Shown: piece after piece, positions 43,224 to 52,120 of the stretch
Position numbering within the stretch: position 1 is the stretch's first letter
Layout: every line of letters begins with the position of its first letter
Assembly (NCBI RefSeq): GCF_016899755.1
Contig: NZ_JACJJC010000001.1
Coordinates: 1 to 64,000 of the forward strand
DNA: 64,000 nt
DNA from: Sutterella massiliensis
GTDB taxonomy: Bacteria > Pseudomonadota > Gammaproteobacteria > Burkholderiales > Burkholderiaceae_F
Direction of reading: 5' to 3'
The notes under the pieces: generated by a model
Database searches by the model: none
The model's input: the letters and a program-made list of their open reading frames with translations, nothing else
Told to the model about the DNA's origin: nothing
Position numbers and translations under genes: made by a program

Positions 43224-44132
43224 TTACTGAGCGTCTTTCTTGAGCATCGGGAAGCCCAGTCGTTCGCGGGAGTCGTAATAGCTTTGAGCGACCGAACGGG
43301 AGAAATTGCGAATGCGGGCGATGTATGCGGCACGTTCCGTCACAGAGATGGCGCCGTGCGCATCGAGCAGATTGAAGGTGTGCCCGGCCTTGAGAACCAT
43401 TTCATAGGCAGGAATCGCCAGATTGAGTTCCATGAGGCGCTTGGCTTCGGCTTCAAAGTAGTCGAACTGCTTGAGCAGCTTGTCGCAGTCGCTTGCTTCA
43501 AAGTTGTAGATCGACTGCTCGACTTCGTTCTGGTGGAAGACGTCACCATAGGTCAGCACGCGATCGTTGCCGTCGGGATCCTTCCAGGTCGTGTAGACGA
43601 GATCGAAGACGTTGTCGCAGTTCTGCAGGTACATCGTGAGGCGTTCAAGGCCATACGTGATTTCGCCCGTGATCGGCTTGCATTCGAGACCGCCAACCTG
43701 CTGGAAGTACGTAAACTGCGTCACTTCCATGCCATTCATCCAAATTTCCCAGCCGAGACCCCAGGCACCGAGCGTCGGATTTTCCCAGTTGTCCTCAACG
43801 AAACGAATGTCGTTGACGAGCACATCAACGCCGAGCGCCTTGAGCGAACCGAGATAAAGGTCCACGATGTTCGTGGGTGCGGGCTTGAGCACGACCTGGA
43901 ACTGATGGTGCTGGTGCAAACGGTTCGGGTTCTCGCCATAGCGGCCGTCCTTCGGACGACGCGAGGGCTGAACGTACGCAGCGCGCCAAGGTTCAGGACC
44001 AAGCGCGCGCAGGAACGTCGCAGTGTGAGACGTACCCGCCCCGACCTCCATGTCGATAGGCTGCAAAAGCGCGCAGCCCTGGCGGTTCCAGTATTCCTGC
44101 AGGCGCAGGATGACTTCCTGAAAGGTAATCAT
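43224..44132 (-). CDS. glyQ: Glycyl-tRNA synthetase alpha subunit GlyQ
   Basis: GlyQ is the catalytic class II subunit that activates glycine. The protein begins [20 protein letters not shown]. It carries the class II motif 2 region with [26 protein letters not shown] and motif 3 with [10 protein letters not shown]. The ATG at 44132 gives 302 residues, the usual length; the frame extends upstream to 44261 but without family similarity. glyS follows after 18 bases. The 160-base gap to lnt must hold the glyQS promoter. Confidence 0.96.
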   Translation of the reverse strand: MITFQEVILRLQEYWNRQGCALLQPIDMEVGAGTSHTATFLRALGPEPWRAAYVQPSRRPKDGRYGENPNRLHQHHQFQVVLKPAPTNIVDLYLGSLKALGVDVLVNDIRFVEDNWENPTLGAWGLGWEIWMNGMEVTQFTYFQQVGGLECKPITGEITYGLERLTMYLQNCDNVFDLVYTTWKDPDGNDRVLTYGDVFHQNEVEQSIYNFEASDCDKLLKQFDYFEAEAKRLMELNLAIPAYEMVLKAGHTFNLLDAHGAISVTERAAYIARIRNFSRSVAQSYYDSRERLGFPMLKKDAQ

Positions 44133-44294
44133 GTCGACTTGCTGCACCGCAAAGCGCGGCGCGGAAAATTGAATGGAAATTCGGCACGCGCAATGCCGAA
44201 GACAAATAAGGAGAGCATTATATCGCCGAGGCGATATGCCTTTTTTTGACCGAATCGACAAAGAATCGAATTGCGCCGCATGCGCTAAGAGCGC

Positions 44295-45902
44295 TCAAAG
44301 GCGAACGCGATTGCGGCGGCCTCGAAACAGCACAACAGCCGCCCCTGCGCCAAGAAGCGACAAAATAATGGCGGGAATATCCCCAAAGCGCACATAAGGC
44401 GTGGGGCACCCCGAGCGCACGGTCACCTCGGCCGAGAGCAGCGCAGCGCCCTCCTCGGGCGCAACAGCCGTGATACGCCCCTTCTCGTCGACCATCGCCG
44501 AAAGACCGTTCATGGAGACGCTCGCGGCTGGCCGGCTTGCTTCGAGCGCACGAAGCTGCGTCATGCGCAGATGCTGCGAACGAACTGCCTTGCCGAACCA
44601 CCCGAGATTCGACGTAACGACAAGCAGTTCCGGACCAGTCGCCTCTTTATTTCGGCCGGCGCCCCAGAGTGCTCTCAACACCTCTCCGTCAAGATTTTCG
44701 TAGCAGATGAGAATGCCAAGCGTCGTCGAACGAATGCGTGGCGCTTCCTGCTGCATCTCTCCGGGGTGTAGTTCGCCGAGCGGAATGCCGAGCATATCGA
44801 CAAACCACTCGAAGCCCGCAGGCACATACTCCCCGAAAGGCACGAGTTTGCGCTTGTCGACGAAGAGAAGCTGCGGCTCGCCAGCCGGATCGAAGTAAAA
44901 TGACGTATTCCGCCAGTCTTGGCGCGAGAGCCGTCGAAAGCCGTTAAAAAGCACCGGCGCCTGTGCGCTTGTGAGCAAGCGCCCGAGTTCGTTACGCGTA
45001 GACGCACCAAGCCGCTGCAGGTCGGTTAAGAGAATCCCTTCGGCCGTGAGTACGAGATCGACCTTGTCACTGCCGGCTTGCAGGCGTTCGACCAGCTCGG
45101 CAGCGGCCGAGACACGCACGGCTGGATCGGCCTTCACGAAGGCGTTGACAACAGGAAGATCGGCTTGAATCATGCCGACCTTGAGCCTCTCGCCCGGCTG
45201 AGACCAATCGTGGCCGAGTCCAAAAGCGCCAACTGAAAGAAATGCGCAGAAAACGAGGAAGTGTCCTGCCGCAGACTGCATGCGGCGCGCATAAAGTGCG
45301 GAAAAAGCCGCAAGCGCCGCAGCGGCAGAAAAGAACACTGCCGCATTGAGACCGTAGGCGCCCGCAATCGGCGCCCAACCGGCCCACGGAAGAGCGACAA
45401 ATAGATTGGCGGGCGTGAGCCACGCGAAATCCGCCAACCCACAACCTCGCAGGTATTCGCCCGCGGCGAAGAAACCCGCGAAAGCGTAGAGGACACCAGC
45501 ACGAGAAGCTGCGTCACTCGCCGCCCAACCGACCAGACGCCTCGCGGCCGCCGCGGCTGCTGCGACAAAAAACGCGCAGACAGCACCAAGTCCCAACAAA
45601 CCCGCCCAAGCGAGCACCTGCGGCACGTGTCCGTGCCGAACCATAGATTCGAGTGTCCAGGCAAGACCGGGTACGAACCAGGCGAGCCCGAAAAGAAAGG
45701 CGAAGCCGAAGGCACCGCGCGCCGAAGTCGCGCAGGCGACCCCCACAAAGAGTACAAGAAGCGCTGCGAAGCCCACAAGCGGCATGTCTGCAGGCGGAAA
45801 CCCGCATGAAAACGCGGCGCCCGCAGTAAGCGCGATCACGCCCCGGAGGCATATCCCGGCGCGCGGCCGGTCCGCCCGAAGACTCTCTGAGGGCTTACCC
45901 AT
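44295..45902 (-). CDS. lnt: Apolipoprotein N-acyltransferase Lnt
   Basis: Lnt adds the third acyl chain to the N-terminal cysteine of lipoproteins at the inner membrane. The 535-residue protein has about eight membrane spans, mostly in the first 240 residues. A nitrilase-like domain carries the catalytic triad: a glutamate in LTAEGILL (about 288), a lysine in VDKRKLVPFGEY (about 352) and a cysteine in ILICYENLDGEVLRALW (about 400). I use the ATG at 45902, preceded by AGGGGA; a TTG at 45944 would overlap corC. It ends the miaB-phoH-ybeY-corC-lnt operon. Confidence 0.93.
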   Translation of the reverse strand: MGKPSESLRADRPRAGICLRGVIALTAGAAFSCGFPPADMPLVGFAALLVLFVGVACATSARGAFGFAFLFGLAWFVPGLAWTLESMVRHGHVPQVLAWAGLLGLGAVCAFFVAAAAAAARRLVGWAASDAASRAGVLYAFAGFFAAGEYLRGCGLADFAWLTPANLFVALPWAGWAPIAGAYGLNAAVFFSAAAALAAFSALYARRMQSAAGHFLVFCAFLSVGAFGLGHDWSQPGERLKVGMIQADLPVVNAFVKADPAVRVSAAAELVERLQAGSDKVDLVLTAEGILLTDLQRLGASTRNELGRLLTSAQAPVLFNGFRRLSRQDWRNTSFYFDPAGEPQLLFVDKRKLVPFGEYVPAGFEWFVDMLGIPLGELHPGEMQQEAPRIRSTTLGILICYENLDGEVLRALWGAGRNKEATGPELLVVTSNLGWFGKAVRSQHLRMTQLRALEASRPAASVSMNGLSAMVDEKGRITAVAPEEGAALLSAEVTVRSGCPTPYVRFGDIPAIILSLLGAGAAVVLFRGRRNRVRL

Positions 45903-45940
45903 GCGTTTTCCCCTAGCTGCCGACAGCAGGACTCGCGGCC

Positions 45941-46771
45941 TCAATCGAGCCGCTCAACAATGAGAAGCTGTGCCTGGCGCTCGTCGGCGCGGGCGATTTT
46001 GAAGCGAAAGCCCTTCTCTTCAAGAACCTCTCCAGCCTGCGGAACGTGCTCGAAGCGGTCGGTTACGAGGCCGCCGATCGTATCGCAGTAATCGTCTTCA
46101 AGATCAGACCCGAAATACTCGTTGAATTGCTCGATCGTCGTAAGCGCCTTGACACGCCAGTGCGTGCCTTCCTGAACGATGTTCTGGCTCTTGTCCTCGC
46201 GATCGAACTCGTCGGAGATATCGCCCACAATGAGTTCGAGCACGTCTTCAATCGTGATGAGACCCGAGACGCTGCCAAACTCGTCGATCACAAGCGCCAT
46301 ATGGCTACGCGTCGACTTGAAGTCCTTGAGAAGCACATTCACGGGCTGACTTTCCGGAATGAAGCGCGCGGGACGAACGAAGCGCTTGACATCCGCTTCG
46401 GGATTGAGAACGAGTCGCAGCAGATCCTTGGCGTGGATCATGCCCACCACATTGTCAAGGTCGCCCTCAACGGCCGGAAACCGGGAGTGCCCACATTCGA
46501 TAATCGTGCGGATCCACTCGGAGCTGTCCTCCAGAAGATCGAGCGCCTGAACCTGTGAGCGCGGCACCATGATGTCCGAGGCTCTCAGGTCGGAAACAGA
46601 GAGCGCGCCCTCGATCATGGAGAACGTATCTGCCGCGATCAGGTTATGAGACTTTGCCTCTTTGAGTACCTCAATGAGATCATCACGATCGGAGAGTTCC
46701 TCGTTGTGAAACGCGGAGGCGATTCGATTGAAAATATTTTTCGATTTCGGACTCGGGGGTTCGCTTGGCAT
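45941..46771 (-). CDS. corC: CorC/HlyC-family protein with CBS pair
   Basis: A 276-residue cytoplasmic protein with two CBS domains (about 65-195: DIMVPRSQVQALD, GHSRFPAVEGDLDNVVGMIHAKDLL, SHMALVIDEFGSVSGLITIEDVLELIVGDI) and a C-terminal CorC_HlyC domain (YCDTIGGLVTDRFEHVPQAGE). It is the CorC/YbeX type, linked to magnesium and cobalt efflux and to ribosome quality through its ybeZ-ybeY neighbours. It lies between ybeY and lnt, the conserved order. The mechanism is not settled for the family. Confidence 0.92.
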   Translation of the reverse strand: MPSEPPSPKSKNIFNRIASAFHNEELSDRDDLIEVLKEAKSHNLIAADTFSMIEGALSVSDLRASDIMVPRSQVQALDLLEDSSEWIRTIIECGHSRFPAVEGDLDNVVGMIHAKDLLRLVLNPEADVKRFVRPARFIPESQPVNVLLKDFKSTRSHMALVIDEFGSVSGLITIEDVLELIVGDISDEFDREDKSQNIVQEGTHWRVKALTTIEQFNEYFGSDLEDDYCDTIGGLVTDRFEHVPQAGEVLEEKGFRFKIARADERQAQLLIVERLD

Positions 46772-46819
46772 ACGTTCGTCGATAAAAAGGTGACTTCTCG
46801 CAGCGCCTCTGGATCGGGC

Positions 46820-47329
46820 TCAGTCGTGCACCATTCCGATGCGGTCGCTGTAGGGGTTGGCAAAGCCGAGCTTAAGCATGATCTCGGTTTCGCGGGCTTC
46901 CATGATCTCTGCTTCGTCCTCGGCGAGATGATCATAACCGTGCGCGTGCAAAATGCCGTGCACGAGAAGATGTGCAAGGTGCTCTTCGAAAGTTTTGTTC
47001 TGCTCGGCCGCCTCGCGCTCGAGCACGGGCACGCAGATCACCAGGTCGGCCGTAACGATGGGCGTGCGCGAATAGTCAAACGTGAGCACGTTCGTCGCAT
47101 AGTCCTTGTGACGATACGTGTTGTTGAGTTCGCGCCCTTCCTTTGCGTCGACAAAGCGCACGACGACCTCGGTGTTTCGTTCGCACGCGGCGGCCATCCA
47201 TTTGTGCATGCACGCGTTGTCGGGAAGTCGGTCAGCAAAGGCCCCTTCGTTCTGAAAGTCCACCTCGAGCGTGCGCTCGGTCACGGCCGCGGCGAGCGCC
47301 GTCTTTTTGCGTCGAATTGCCGCTCTCAT
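46820..47329 (-). CDS. ybeY: Endoribonuclease YbeY
   Basis: YbeY is a zinc endoribonuclease needed for 16S rRNA 3'-end maturation and ribosome quality control. The 169-residue protein has the zinc motif HGILHAHGYDHL (H-G-3x-H-G-Y-D-H) preceded by the conserved ELNNTYRHKDYATNVLTF stretch. Its start overlaps the phoH stop by four bases, so translation is coupled. corC follows after 48 bases. Confidence 0.94.
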   Translation of the reverse strand: MRAAIRRKKTALAAAVTERTLEVDFQNEGAFADRLPDNACMHKWMAAACERNTEVVVRFVDAKEGRELNNTYRHKDYATNVLTFDYSRTPIVTADLVICVPVLEREAAEQNKTFEEHLAHLLVHGILHAHGYDHLAEDEAEIMEARETEIMLKLGFANPYSDRIGMVHD

Positions 47330-48414
47330 GCTTTGTTCTCCGCCAAGTGATCATCGGTCTTCGTTCGGTCCTCTCGATCCTTGCGTTCTTCACGCTTGAG
47401 CGCCGCATCGTACGCCTCGACGATGCGTGCGACAAGGGGATGGCGAACGACGTCGGCAGAATTGAATTTCGTGAACGAAATCCCACGCACGCCTTCAAGG
47501 ATGCCTGAAGCGTGCTTGAGCCCCGAGAGAACGCCTCTCGGGAGGTCGATCTGCGTAATGTCGCCCGTAATTACGGCCTTCGAACCGAAACCGATGCGCG
47601 TGAGGAACATCTTCATCTGCTCGGCGGTCGTGTTCTGTGCTTCATCAAGAATGACGAAGGCATTGTTGAGCGTGCGGCCGCGCATATAGGCAAGCGGCGC
47701 CACTTCAATGAGCTGGCGCTCCATCAGACGCTGCGCCTTGTCGAATCCCATGAGATCGAAAAGCGCATCATAGAGCGGACGCAGATATGGATCGACCTTC
47801 TGCGCGAGGTCCCCTGGCAGAAAACCCAGGCGCTCGCCCGCTTCGACCGCCGGACGCGTAAGCACGATGCGCTCGACCGTACCTCGCTCGAAGGCGTCGA
47901 CAGCCGTAGCCACGGCAAGGAACGTTTTGCCCGTCCCTGCCGGCCCGATGCCGAAGCTGATGTCGTGAGAAAGAATCGCCTGCAGGTACGCGCGCTGGTT
48001 CGGCGTTCTGCCTTGCAGGTCGCGTCGGCGCGTTTTGAGCTGAACATCGCTCGTGAGCACCTCGTCCTTATCGGCCTGTTGCGCGCGATATTCGTCGTCG
48101 TTACCGACAAAGTGCCACTGGATGTCATCAACGGCCAGTGCCTTACCCTCACGCTTGACGCGATCAAGAAGTACCTCGAGCGCGCGAACGGCACGCAGAG
48201 CCGCATGCCGCTCACCGCTCACGCGGAAAGTGTTGCCTCGGCGTGCAATCTTCACACCGAGGATCGTTTCTATCTGGCGCAAATTCTCGTCGAGCGGACC
48301 ACACAGGTGACCGAGATACGTATTGTTCGCGTCCGCGCTGAAGCTGAAGAACTCCGGCGTCTGCGCCGCCGCAGCCTTCGCATCCGATTTGTTTTTTTCC
48401 GTCATGTCCAACAT
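47326..48414 (-). CDS. ybeZ: PhoH-like ATPase YbeZ
   Basis: A 362-residue PhoH-family P-loop ATPase. An N-terminal KH-like region (IETILGVKIARRGNTFRVSG) suggests RNA binding. It is followed by the PhoH domain with Walker A GPAGTGKT, LTRPAVEAGERLGFLPGD, Walker B VILDEAQNTT and GDITQIDLPRG. YbeZ interacts with YbeY in rRNA processing. I use the ATG at 48414, 11 bases after the miaB stop; an ATG three codons later is equally possible. ybeY overlaps its stop. Confidence 0.92.
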   Translation of the reverse strand: MLDMTEKNKSDAKAAAAQTPEFFSFSADANNTYLGHLCGPLDENLRQIETILGVKIARRGNTFRVSGERHAALRAVRALEVLLDRVKREGKALAVDDIQWHFVGNDDEYRAQQADKDEVLTSDVQLKTRRRDLQGRTPNQRAYLQAILSHDISFGIGPAGTGKTFLAVATAVDAFERGTVERIVLTRPAVEAGERLGFLPGDLAQKVDPYLRPLYDALFDLMGFDKAQRLMERQLIEVAPLAYMRGRTLNNAFVILDEAQNTTAEQMKMFLTRIGFGSKAVITGDITQIDLPRGVLSGLKHASGILEGVRGISFTKFNSADVVRHPLVARIVEAYDAALKREERKDREDRTKTDDHLAENKA

Positions 48415-48427
48415 CGACAAATGAATT

Positions 48428-49759
48428 TCACTCGTTGACGAGCTCGCCGCCGAGCGTATGCGGATAAACATCCGTAATTTTCACACGAACCATTCGGTTG
48501 ACAAGCGACTCGTCACCGGGGAAGTTCACGATGCGATTATTGTCCGTGCGCGCACTCAGCATGCCTTCGCCGCGTTTAGCCGGTCCGACGACGAGCACAC
48601 GCTCGACGCTGCCGAGCATCGAACGGCTGATTTCCGCCGCCTTTGCATCGATTTCGGCCTGCAGCGTCTGCAAGCGTTCGAGCTTCACATCATAGGGCGT
48701 ATCGTCGGGAAGGCGCGCGGCGGGCGTACCCGGACGCGGGCTGAAGATAAAGCTGAAGCTCGCGTCAAAGCCCACCCATTTGACGAGTTCCATTGTCGCC
48801 TCAAAATCGGCCTGCGTCTCGCCAGGGAAGCCGACGATGATGTCGGTGGCGATCGACAGATTCGGGCGGGCGGCGCGCAGCTTGCGGATGATCGACTTGT
48901 ACTCGAGCGCCGTGTAGCCTCGCTTCATCGCAGCGAGCACGCGGTCGGATCCCGACTGCACGGGCAGATGTACGTGACTCACGAGCTTGGGCAAGCGCGT
49001 ATAGCAGTCGATCAGCCGGGAAGTGAATTCGCGCGGGTGACTTGTCGTGTAGCGGATGCGCTCAATGCCGTCAATGTCGTGGACATACTCGAGCAACGTC
49101 GCAAAATCGACAATGTCGCCTTGCGGCGAGAGGCCGCGGTAAGCGTTCACGTTCTGACCGAGAAGCGTCACTTCCTTGACACCCTGGTCGGCAAGTTGCG
49201 CGATTTCGACGAGTACGTCAACAAGCGGACGCGAGATTTCTTCCCCGCGCGTATAGGGCACGATGCAATAAGAGCAGTACTTGGAGCATCCCTCCATGAT
49301 AGAGACGAAAGCACTCGCCCCATGCGCGTGCGGCGCAGGCAAGTGGTCGAACTTTTCGATTTCGGGGAAGCTTACGTCAACTTGCGGCTTGCCCTTCTTC
49401 GCACGCGCTTTAAGAAGCTCAGGCAGGCGATGTAGCGTCTGCGGGCCGAATACGACGTCGACCCACGGTGCACGCTTCACGACGCCTTCGCCCTCTTGAG
49501 ACGCAACGCAGCCGCCGACGGCAATTTTCATTTCGGGGCGAAGTTTCTTCACTTCGCGGATGCGTCCGAGATCTGAGAAGACCTTTTCCTGGGCCTTTTC
49601 TCGAATCGAGCACGTGTTGATAACGACAAGATCTGCCTCTTCGAGTTCGGTCGTCTGTTCGTAGCCAAGTTCTTCGCCAAGCAGGTCGACGATGCGGGCA
49701 GAGTCGTAATCGTTCATTTGGCAGCCGAAGCTGCGCAGATAGAGTTTCTTCGCGGGCAC
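48428..49759 (-). CDS. miaB: tRNA-2-methylthio-N6-dimethylallyladenosine synthase MiaB
   Basis: MiaB is a radical-SAM methylthiotransferase that converts i6A37 to ms2i6A37 in tRNA. The 443-residue protein binds two 4Fe-4S clusters. C13, C50 and C84 ligate the auxiliary one, in [15 protein letters not shown] and VGGCVASQ. The radical-SAM cluster is bound by C158, C162 and C165 in [19 protein letters not shown] domain lies at the C-terminus. The start is a GTG at 49759. It leads the miaB-ybeZ-ybeY-corC-lnt operon, a widely conserved order. Confidence 0.95.
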   Translation of the reverse strand: MPAKKLYLRSFGCQMNDYDSARIVDLLGEELGYEQTTELEEADLVVINTCSIREKAQEKVFSDLGRIREVKKLRPEMKIAVGGCVASQEGEGVVKRAPWVDVVFGPQTLHRLPELLKARAKKGKPQVDVSFPEIEKFDHLPAPHAHGASAFVSIMEGCSKYCSYCIVPYTRGEEISRPLVDVLVEIAQLADQGVKEVTLLGQNVNAYRGLSPQGDIVDFATLLEYVHDIDGIERIRYTTSHPREFTSRLIDCYTRLPKLVSHVHLPVQSGSDRVLAAMKRGYTALEYKSIIRKLRAARPNLSIATDIIVGFPGETQADFEATMELVKWVGFDASFSFIFSPRPGTPAARLPDDTPYDVKLERLQTLQAEIDAKAAEISRSMLGSVERVLVVGPAKRGEGMLSARTDNNRIVNFPGDESLVNRMVRVKITDVYPHTLGGELVNE

Positions 49760-49820
49760 GGGTTACATCCGGTGGCGAGTCTCCGCAAACGCGAGCAACG
49801 CGGACGGAGCGCAGTTAAAC

Positions 49821-49853
49821 AAAAAACCCGACCTGCATGGAGCAGATCGGGTT
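49821..49853 (-). terminator. Intrinsic terminator after tRNA-Met
   Basis: On the minus strand AACCCGATCTGC pairs with GCAGGTCGGGTT (one wobble) around TCCAT, followed by TTTT. It ends the tRNA transcript six bases after its CCA end and before miaB. Confidence 0.85.
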
Positions 49854-49859
49854 GGAATC

Positions 49860-49936
49860 TGGTGGCGCATCACGGACTCGAACCGCGGACACAAGGATTA
49901 TGATTCCTCTGCTCTAACCGACTGAGCTAATGCGCC
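49860..49936 (-). tRNA. tRNA-Met (anticodon CAU)
   Basis: A 77-nt cloverleaf on the minus strand. The acceptor stem GGCGCAT pairs with ATGCGCC, the T arm reads GGTTCGAGTCC, and CCA is encoded. The anticodon loop ATCATAA gives CAT. The G1-C72 pair rules out the initiator. Elongator methionine is most likely; an Ile2 tRNA read with lysidine shares this anticodon and cannot be fully excluded by eye. Confidence 0.85.
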
Positions 49937-50003
49937 GAGGAGATGAATTATGCATACGTCGACACAAAACGTCAAGAGCTGCAATCCAAATTCTTACATT
50001 TTG

Positions 50004-50837
50004 TTACATATTGTGGTTTATCTGCCAAAAGTGATGCGTCGGTCCGTGACCGCTGCCGACCTGAAGATCGTCGGCGTGCCGGATGGCTCCCGTGATGTAC
50101 GCCTTGGCACGCTCAACCGCTTCAGGCACAGAATTCGACTGCGGGAGAAGCGCCGCAAGTGCCGACGAGAGCGTGCAGCCCGTACCGTGCGTGTTCTTCG
50201 TTGCAATTTTCTTGGCTTCAAAGCGATGGGTTTCTTCTCGTGAGAGAAGCAGATCGCTAGCCGTATCGCCCGCGAGATGACCACCCTTCAAAAGCACCCA
50301 GCTCTTTTCGCCGACGAGATCGAGCAGTGCCTTTGCGGTGTACGCCATATCTTCTGGCGCATCGGATTCCTGCACACCTAACAGTTCAGCCGCCTCCGGC
50401 AGATTGGGCGTAACGACGGTCGCGAGCGGCAGCAGGCGGCTTCTGAGTGCGCCCAGCGCATCTTCGGCCAAGAGCCGATCCTTGCTCTTTGCCACCATTA
50501 CCGGATCGAGGACGACAAAGCGTGGGCGCCGCGCTTCAAGCACCTGTGCCACCGTCTCGATCACCTCGGCATCGTTGAGCATGCCAATTTTGACCGCATC
50601 GATTGCAACATCCTCAAAAAGAACATCGAGTTGTTGCCGCACAAACGCCGCACTGACGGGCAGCACGCCGAACACGCCCCGCGTGCTCTGCGCCGTAAGA
50701 GCGGCGACCACGCCGCAGGCGTAGGCCCCGCAGGCCGACATTGCCTTGATGTCGGCAAAGATCCCGGCGCCCCCCGAAGGGTCCACGCCGGCAATACTCA
50801 CGACATTTGGGATTCGAGCTTCCTTGCGTTCTTCCAT
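50004..50837 (-). CDS. thiD: Hydroxymethylpyrimidine (phosphate) kinase ThiD
   Basis: ThiD phosphorylates HMP and HMP-phosphate to HMP-diphosphate for thiamine synthesis. The 277-residue ribokinase-fold protein has VVSIAGVDPSGGAGIFADIKAM, VLDPVMVAKS, VLLKGGH and the anion-hole GTGCTLSSALAALL. It ends with a longer than usual tail (SGHGPTHHFWQINHNM). Its start codon lies 40 bases inside waaA, so it depends on the LPS operon for transcription. I saw no TPP riboswitch. No terminator follows before tRNA-Met 68 bases on. Confidence 0.9.
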   Translation of the reverse strand: MEERKEARIPNVVSIAGVDPSGGAGIFADIKAMSACGAYACGVVAALTAQSTRGVFGVLPVSAAFVRQQLDVLFEDVAIDAVKIGMLNDAEVIETVAQVLEARRPRFVVLDPVMVAKSKDRLLAEDALGALRSRLLPLATVVTPNLPEAAELLGVQESDAPEDMAYTAKALLDLVGEKSWVLLKGGHLAGDTASDLLLSREETHRFEAKKIATKNTHGTGCTLSSALAALLPQSNSVPEAVERAKAYITGAIRHADDLQVGSGHGPTHHFWQINHNM

Positions 50838-52120
50838 AGCTTGTCCAGAATCGTCATCATGCGGCCGGTCGCGCCGGCGTATTCCTTGGCGAATCGCTTG
50901 GCTTCTTCGCCGATTTGTCTACCCTCTTCTGGCACGTCAAGCCAGCGCTCGAAGCGTGCGAGCGCTTCTGCTGGATCGGCTGCCTGACACATGGCACCGT
51001 GCGCAAGACCGTCTCGAATAATTTTGTCGAAATTGAAAATCGACGGGCCGACCACGACGGGAGAACCCGCCATAGCGGGTTCAATCACGTTCTGGGAACC
51101 GAAGTTTTCGAACGAGCCACCCATGGCGGTCATATCAGCGAGCGCACAATAGAAGCTCATTTCGCCCATACTGTCGCCGAGCACAATCTCCGCATCGGCA
51201 GGGATCGACGCAGGATCGCGCAGCGTCGAGCGCAAAACAACCTTGAAGCCTTCACTCTCAAATGCAGCACGTGCTTCATCAAAGCGCTGCGGGTGACGCG
51301 GCACGACAAAGACATGCGCACGCTCGCAAAGGCTGCGCCGCTCAAGGAGGGCCTTGGCGAAGCGAACCTCTTCGCCTTCGCGTGTCGAAGCGATCAGAAT
51401 GACCGGCCGAGCAAGCTTCGCTCGCCAATCGCGCGCGGCTGCTGTTTGTGACGCGTCGGGCACGAGATCGAACTTGATGCTCCCCGTCACCGTCACATGC
51501 TGGGCCCCCAGGCTCTTCAGACGCGCCTCGTCCTCCGCGCTCTGCGCGAGCACAGCGGCAAACGAAGCAAAGGCTGGCCGCAACACGTCAATCGCACGCT
51601 CGGCCTGAGAACGGGACTTTTCGCTCTCGCGCGCGTTGGCAAGCACCATTGGAATCGAACGGCGCTGCGCTTCGCGCATCACGTTGGGCCAAACTTCCGT
51701 CTCCATGATGATCCCCATCGTCGGACGGGTCTGACGGAAGAACTTCTCGACCGCGTAGGGCGCATCGTACGGGAGATAGCACTGGTGGATGCGCCCGGGA
51801 GCGAGACGCACGAGTTTTTCACCGGCTTCACGCCCCGTCGGGGTCATATGCGTCAGAAGTACATCACAGTCGGGCCAGGCTTCAAGCATGGCTTTGAGCA
51901 ACGGCCCCGCGGCATTGGTTTCGCCCACAGAGACCGCGTGAATCCAAATGCGCGGCCTGTCCGTTCGGCGCAGCGGATAGGTCCCCCATGCGAAGCGCTC
52001 GTCCCAAAATTCTCTGTAAGCGGGCTGCTTGCGGGAGCGCCACATCAAATAGAGGCTAGCGATCGGCAGCGCCACCATTGTGACGGCTCGGTAGATACCA
52101 GGTGTCAGTTTCATTTTCAA
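50798..52120 (-). CDS. waaA: 3-deoxy-D-manno-octulosonic acid transferase WaaA (KdtA)
   Basis: WaaA transfers Kdo from CMP-Kdo to lipid A precursors at the inner-membrane face. The 440-residue GT30 protein has an N-terminal membrane anchor (VTMVALPIASLYLMW). The Kdo-transferase N-domain includes IWIHAVSVGETNAA, with the catalytic glutamate region, and METEVWPN. The C-terminal donor domain contains GSFENFGSQNVIEPA. Its start overlaps the waaC stop by four bases. It lies in the operon manB-pgi-waaC-waaA-thiD. Confidence 0.94.
   Translation of the reverse strand: MKMKLTPGIYRAVTMVALPIASLYLMWRSRKQPAYREFWDERFAWGTYPLRRTDRPRIWIHAVSVGETNAAGPLLKAMLEAWPDCDVLLTHMTPTGREAGEKLVRLAPGRIHQCYLPYDAPYAVEKFFRQTRPTMGIIMETEVWPNVMREAQRRSIPMVLANARESEKSRSQAERAIDVLRPAFASFAAVLAQSAEDEARLKSLGAQHVTVTGSIKFDLVPDASQTAAARDWRAKLARPVILIASTREGEEVRFAKALLERRSLCERAHVFVVPRHPQRFDEARAAFESEGFKVVLRSTLRDPASIPADAEIVLGDSMGEMSFYCALADMTAMGGSFENFGSQNVIEPAMAGSPVVVGPSIFNFDKIIRDGLAHGAMCQAADPAEALARFERWLDVPEEGRQIGEEAKRFAKEYAGATGRMMTILDKLWKNARKLESQMS

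Noticed and set aside
41058..44249. Plus-strand open frame of over 1000 codons opposite glyQ-glyS
   Set aside because: It is codon-aligned antisense to two clear tRNA synthetase genes, has no family features and no ribosome-binding site; codon bias explains its length.
49937..50003. Possible thiamine riboswitch linked to thiD
   Set aside because: This stretch lies downstream of thiD, which starts inside waaA; neither place contains the conserved TPP motifs.
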